Shown one piece after another: positions 60,291 to 64,000 of a stretch of 64,000 nucleotides of DNA; position 1 is the first letter of the stretch, and every line of letters starts with the position of its first letter. The notes below the pieces were generated by a model, which saw only the letters and a list, made by a program, of their open reading frames with translations, did no database searches and had not been told where the DNA came from. This stretch comes from Brachypterus glaber (lineage: Eukaryota > Arthropoda > Insecta > Coleoptera > Kateretidae): assembly GCA_958510825.1 (NCBI GenBank), contig OY294044.1:76244895-76308894 (forward strand). The letters are read 5' to 3'. The translations under genes were made by a program, and so were the position numbers.

Positions 60291-61272
60291 AACCGAACTA
60301 ACTTCTAGGTAGACTACCAAGAGAGTTACCAACAATACAAAACGCACCAATTTGATTTGGATTAAAATTACTTACTCACTTAGTACGTTTATTATTTGAA
60401 TATTTTTGTAAACGAATTAATAACACAGCGACTTAGTACTAATTAGTGCTTGTTTGTTTGCCGAGACGTGCATTCTTGTAGTTCTTTTTTCGTTTTCTTT
60501 TTGTATTCTACTAAACAATTTTTTAAGTTTTTTTTCATTTTTTTTTGTTTGTTTTACAAAAAAAAAAGAAACTTTTTGAAAAAAAAAGCATTTTTTAAAA
60601 ATGTTTTTTTTATTTATTTTTTTATTTGTTTGATGTTTGTTTTTGGCTTTAATGAACCTAGGCCTGTAGGGAAAGTATTCTTGCAACAGTATTTTTTGCG
60701 TATTTTTGCGTTTTATGAAGTTTTATGTCGACATAAATCACAAACGCTTTAAGCTAGAGACTTGATAAGATAATTTACTAACTCCACCCCGAGGGGAGTA
60801 AATATTTTCAGATGTTTTCAATATTTGCGTAAAATTTTCTAACTCCACCCCGAGGGGAGTAAATATTTTCAGATGTTTTCAATATTTGCGTTAAATTTGG
60901 TATACCTATAGGGGTTTAAGGGGTCGACGAAACTGAATCTGATAATAAGAATTTTTTAACTCCATTCCGGGGGGGGGGAGGGGGGGGTGATTAGAGAAGA
61001 AAAATAGGAGTGTTAAAATTTCCCAAAACAGCTCTACAAGTAAAACGCACTATGTCGATGTCTTTCTTCAAATTTAGTTGAATTAAACTACTTCATTTTT
61101 TTATTTAACTGCAAATAGGACGTTATTATGTCCAAACATGTCATTGCGATTTCGGTAGTTTTTTTTTCCACAAACAATTCTTACAAAAACTAAAAAACAA
61201 AAATAAAAGTTAAATTTGTCAATATCGCAAAACCATGTTTTTTGACTTAGTGCTCTTTACTAGTAAGCCGAC
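60291..61272. repeat. Dispersed repeat, copy 2 (~980 bp)
   Basis: Both ends match copy 1 at 1-282. The middle includes T/A homopolymer tracts that give opposite-strand low-complexity frames, a 60-bp tandem pair (60779 and 60839, AACTCCACCCCGAGGGGAGT), and GCGTATTTTTGCGTTTTATG shared with 37190. Confidence 0.7.
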
Positions 61273-61333
61273 AACCGGATTTTCCTTTTATTTTTTATGA
61301 CTTATTGAAAAGTGACTATAACTTGTTTGTTTA

Positions 61334-61335
<2 letters not shown>

Positions 61336-61380
<45 letters not shown>
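61336..61380. repeat. (AT)n microsatellite
   Basis: About 44 bp of AT units followed by poly-T. Confidence 0.95.
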
Positions 61381-61388
<8 letters not shown>

Positions 61389-61535
61389 TAATTGGTTGAA
61401 TGTTTCTATAGATCAAACCCCTGTCTTTATAATAAAAGAATTTGTTTCTGAAAAAATTACGTCAATCCGAATTTAACCTTCAGCTTTTTTCGATTAAATT
61501 TAACCCTCCGATAACTTTTTTTTTCAGGATAATTC

Positions 61536-61663
61536 TGTGGCTTGGTTCAATAAGGGTCAATGTCACTTTGTCAATAGCAGCGTTTTCACGTCAATTCTGA
61601 TGTAATATTTTGAAAACGCTGCAATTGACAAACTAACATTATCCCTTTTAGAACCAAGCCACA
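61536..61663. mobile_element. 128-bp palindromic MITE, copy 1
   Basis: TGTGGCTTGGTTC and GAACCAAGCCACA are the ends. The inner pairs AGCAGCGTTTTCA and TGAAAACGCTGC make nearly the whole element self-complementary. A second copy is at 62460-62583. Confidence 0.85.
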
Positions 61664-61688
61664 TAATTATAATGTATACATACATACT

Positions 61689-61890
61689 GGCTAGTAGTAG
61701 TGGGAACCACCGGCTTTAATTGACTTTCGAACCAATTTATGGGAGTGTCCGCTTCACTTACGCCTTCGCCAAATTTCAATTATTAATTAACTGAAAAAGG
61801 CAAATCGGCGCCGGTGAGAATCGAACTCAGCCTATTTTGGGTAGTAAACTCGTCAAGTACGACGCGGTAGTCCACTACACCAATCCTCCC
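61689..61890 (-). mobile_element. tRNA-derived SINE, copy 3
   Basis: The tRNA-like head occupies 61890-61808 on the minus strand (GGGAGGATTGGTGTAGTGGA, B-box GAGTTCGATTCTC, end CACCGGCGCC), and the body runs left to GGCTAGTAGTAG. The head ends 25 bp before the lipase exon acceptor, so the SINE may have displaced the normal branch point of that intron. Confidence 0.8.
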
Positions 61891-61915
61891 ATATATACAT
61901 TATTTATTTTTTTAG

Positions 61916-62171
61916 ATCCTGGATATGGCCCGAGAACTGATAAAATTAGAAGACTGTTCTGTAATAGTAGTGGATTGGCATGTGGGCTCAGGGCCCCCAT
62001 ATATATACCCAAGCGGTAGCAAATATAGGATTAGTGGGGGCCATGACAGCCCACCTTCTCGCAGACATAGCGAAACACACAGGAAAATTAAAACTAGACC
62101 ATGTTCATGTAATTGGACACTCACTTGGAGCCCACATGAGTGGATATGTTGGATATATTACACTACAAAAA
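61916..62171 (+). pseudogene. Lipase exon (pancreatic-type family), frameshifted
   Basis: An acceptor (TTATTTATTTTTTTAG) and donor (GTAAGA) bound a 256-bp exon. The first frame reads ILDMARELIKLEDCSVIVVD then WHVGSGPPY. From 62007 another frame reads TQAVANIGLVGAMTAHLLAD, then LDHVHVIGHSLGAHMSGYVG. This is the core of the pancreatic/neutral lipase alpha/beta-hydrolase fold, with GHSLG around the nucleophile Ser. Between PPY and TQ there are four extra bases (ATAT in TATATATACC), shifting the frame. An extra codon also appears in GYITLQK, and ANIGLVG has Gly where the family usually has Arg. The catalytic Asp and His would lie in other exons, not seen. It is either a pseudogene or an exon with an assembly error in an AT run. 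Confidence 0.8.
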
Positions 62172-62211
62172 GTAAGATTTACCAAAAAATGCATTTAAAG
62201 TCGAAATTAAG

Positions 62212-62258
62212 TAGGCGGAATTCGAACCTGCAACCGTTACAAAGCGAACGCGGTCTAC
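62212..62258 (-). mobile_element. Second tRNA-like fragment
   Basis: The minus strand reads ACCGCGTTCGCTTTGTAACG then GTTGCAGGTTCGAATTCCGC, with an excellent B-box GGTTCGAATTCC. The 5' A-box half is missing. Its origin differs from the SINE at 61689. Confidence 0.55.
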
Positions 62259-62429
62259 ATGTATTTTCCTGTTTTTTTTTTTTTTTTTGATTTGGGTTAC
62301 CAAAATGTGATTTATTATTTATTTATGTAATGCAACCGTTACAAAGCGAACGCGGTCTACATGTATTTTCCTGTTTTTTTTTTTTTTTTGATTTGGGTTA
62401 CCAAAATGTGATTTATTATTTATTTATGT
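62230..62429. repeat. 102-bp near-perfect tandem duplication
   Basis: GCAACCGTTACAAAGCGAAC starts units at 62230 and 62332. Each continues through a poly-T tract and GATTTGGGTTACCAAAATGT. The units look almost identical, so the event is recent or an assembly artefact. Confidence 0.9.
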
Positions 62430-62459
62430 TTTGTTTTTCTTTTTTATTATTATTATATT

Positions 62460-62583
62460 TGTGGCTTGGTTCTAAAAGGCCCAATGTTACTTTGATAGCA
62501 GCGTTTTGACGTTAACTCTGATGTAATATTTTGAAACGCTGCCTTTGACAAACTTACATTGGCCCTTTTAGAACCAAGCCACA
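62460..62583. mobile_element. 128-bp palindromic MITE, copy 2
   Basis: Same ends (TGTGGCTTGGTTC, GAACCAAGCCACA) and inner AGCAGCGTTTTGAC as copy 1, 124 bp. The two copies sit on either side of the SINE and lipase exon. Confidence 0.85.
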
Positions 62584-63048
62584 TAAATATTTTTAAAAAT
62601 AACAGGGAACTTCCTTTCATAGAAATTGATTTTTTTTAACTTTAATTCTAGGTTAATTCGTTGAGTTATCGTGGTAACAAAATAAGTGACATCGATGAGA
62701 TAGACGGAGAGACGGACATTTTCATGAAATTTATTTTTCCATGAAACACCTTTATATCCAAGATTTTTTGTCTAACGCACAGTACGTGTTTTGGTAATTT
62801 GGAAAATTGGAAACCACTATACACTGATAGAAAAACCTAAAAAGAGTACAACCAAACGTTGTAATAACTTTAAGGTATATAAAATATTTTTTACGATCAT
62901 TCTAAAACATTATAACGTTATAATTAAATGCACTATTAAAATTGTAAATATAAATGTTGTATAGTATACCATAAAATAAATTTGTTCATACCATATATAC
63001 TAAACAACTTCATAGTGTTTAATTTTACAACAACATTGTTGTCACTAA
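62584..63048. other. Dispersed repeat fragment and AT-rich DNA
   Basis: 62640-62770 resembles 36620-36760 (repeat block with GACGGAGAGACGGACATTTT and CATGAAACACC). No gene. Confidence 0.4.
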
Positions 63049-63183
63049 GGGCCACTTGCACCAACTTTTGGTCAGGGATTATCTCAGCTAAACCGAGTTT
63101 AAGTTAAAAATGCTGCGTTTTGATTGGTCGGCCATCAATTTAATCCAAGTTTAAAGTTAAACCTTCATTGGTGCAAGTGGCCC
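63049..63183. mobile_element. 135-bp PIF/Harbinger-type MITE, copy 2
   Basis: Same length and ends as 4389-4523, with TAA at 63046-63048 and 63184-63186. The few differences from copy 1 are all substitutions. Confidence 0.85.
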
Positions 63184-64000
63184 TAAGATATTTAGTTGTC
63201 AATATACTGGAAATTCAATAAAACCTGCCTTGACTAAGTTGCGAATTTTTGGTAAAAGCGAAGATCATACCAGTTCGGGTGCGACTCGAGTAATTTCGTC
63301 TAAGCTTCGCAAAGGCGGACCCCTTATACGAAAGCAGCAGAGGTATGAGTCACTGCAGGTTTTTTTGAATTTCCAGTATATAGTGCCGGTATTTTATGAA
63401 GGATTGTTATCTGCAAAAATCTTTTAATTTCACATATTTTCTTTGTTATTTAGTAGTTTACATTTTTGGACTTTATACAAAGGTATTTTGTCCAATATTC
63501 TAAAAAATAAACACTTTGAGTTATGCTTTGTCAATCTGTCAGTTCGGTCAAATATTTTTAATTATTCGCAACTAGGTTACCTAATAGCCGACTTTTTGTG
63601 GAGCAGCGGTTACTAACCAAGTTAGGGAAATATGTATTTCTTTCTTTTTTTAACTCATCAATTAAACAGAGCAAAAGATTCGTACAGGTTAACCGGCGTT
63701 ACCACAAAAAATTGACTAATGTTACGTTAGTCAATTTTTTGTACAGTAAAGTACAGTATTAGCCTTATTTTGTAAACATTTTGTACGTTGGACCACCTTG
63801 TATTTATCAACCTTGGTCATTGCTGAAATTTGTTTGTGCTGCCATCTACGGTTGTCATATTCAACCTCAATCCATTCGATGGCGAAAATCAGCTGATTTT
63901 ACCAAAATTTTGAAAGTAGCCATTTTGAGCTGAAATTTCCATGTGCATGTACCTACCGATAAGCAGGTACATGTACATGTAATTGATATGATATGTAGTT
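63184..64000. other. Unassigned, with short palindromes
   Basis: 63706-63740 forms AAAAAATTGACTAA / TTAGTCAATTTTTT, and 63944-63981 pairs CATGTACCTACC with a GGTACATG block. The frame at 63230-63427 shows no known domain. Confidence 0.4.

Noticed and set aside
60417..60752. Two ~90-100-codon frames on opposite strands
   Set aside because: Both are translations of poly-A/poly-T rich repeat sequence.

Overview
This window looks like AT-rich, intron-bearing nuclear DNA from a repeat-laden insect genome. The evidence is Tc1-like and hAT-type DNA transposons, many short inverted-repeat elements (MITEs), a tRNA-derived SINE, a non-LTR retrotransposon remnant, and two host-type animal gene fragments with GT/AG splice sites. 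I see no bacterial operons, ribosome binding sites, rRNA genes or CRISPR arrays. A large-genome beetle or hemipteran would fit, but the order is a guess. There is one 200-base run of N (40092-40291).

Host genes are sparse. (1) On the minus strand, 15454-16525 holds the 5' part of a secreted or membrane protein: a 5' UTR exon with two small upstream ORFs, a signal peptide, and the first half of a fibronectin type III domain. I could not find later exons to the left. (2) On the plus strand, 61916-62171 holds one exon of a pancreatic-type (insect neutral) lipase with the GHSLG nucleophile motif. It carries a frameshift and lies between tRNA-derived repeats, so it is probably a dead or displaced exon. 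Nothing suggests the two genes are functionally linked.

Layout, left to right: 1-280 partial repeat; 960-2950 repeated and inverted element pieces with a clean retroposed insertion; 3640-4530 minisatellite and a PIF/Harbinger-like MITE; 7040-9330 dispersed repeat, GACGTC cluster, MITE; 9704-11557 a nested inverted-repeat element containing a 333-bp TG microsatellite; 13288-15172 MITEs; 15454-16525 FN3 gene; 16731-18480 tandem duplication; 20163-20922 foldback; 22944-24470 TA-flanked transposon with an acidic ORF; 26640-28605 palindromic families and SINE copy 1; 29905-30535 non-LTR remnant; 30790-37560 MITEs and foldbacks; 38874-39290 broken Tc1-like transposase; 40870-42169 a 1.3-kb foldback with 400-bp arms; 44091-47617 a transposon whose 5' half is tandemly duplicated; 48193-50900 MITEs, foldback and tandem units; 51699-52844 an element with reiterated termini; 54180-54800 repeat and SINE copy 2; 55028-55852 Tc1-like element; 56357-57802 hAT-like element with an internal motif array; 58345-61272 MITEs and a second copy of the first repeat; 61536-62583 paired MITEs, SINE copy 3 and the lipase exon; 63049-63183 the second copy of the 135-bp MITE.

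The most interesting material is mobile: three unrelated-looking elements each reiterate a private motif of about 12-16 nt in both orientations (possible transposase-binding sites), and a large foldback could be transcribed into long hairpin RNA. All identities and boundaries were read by eye. No database search was possible.
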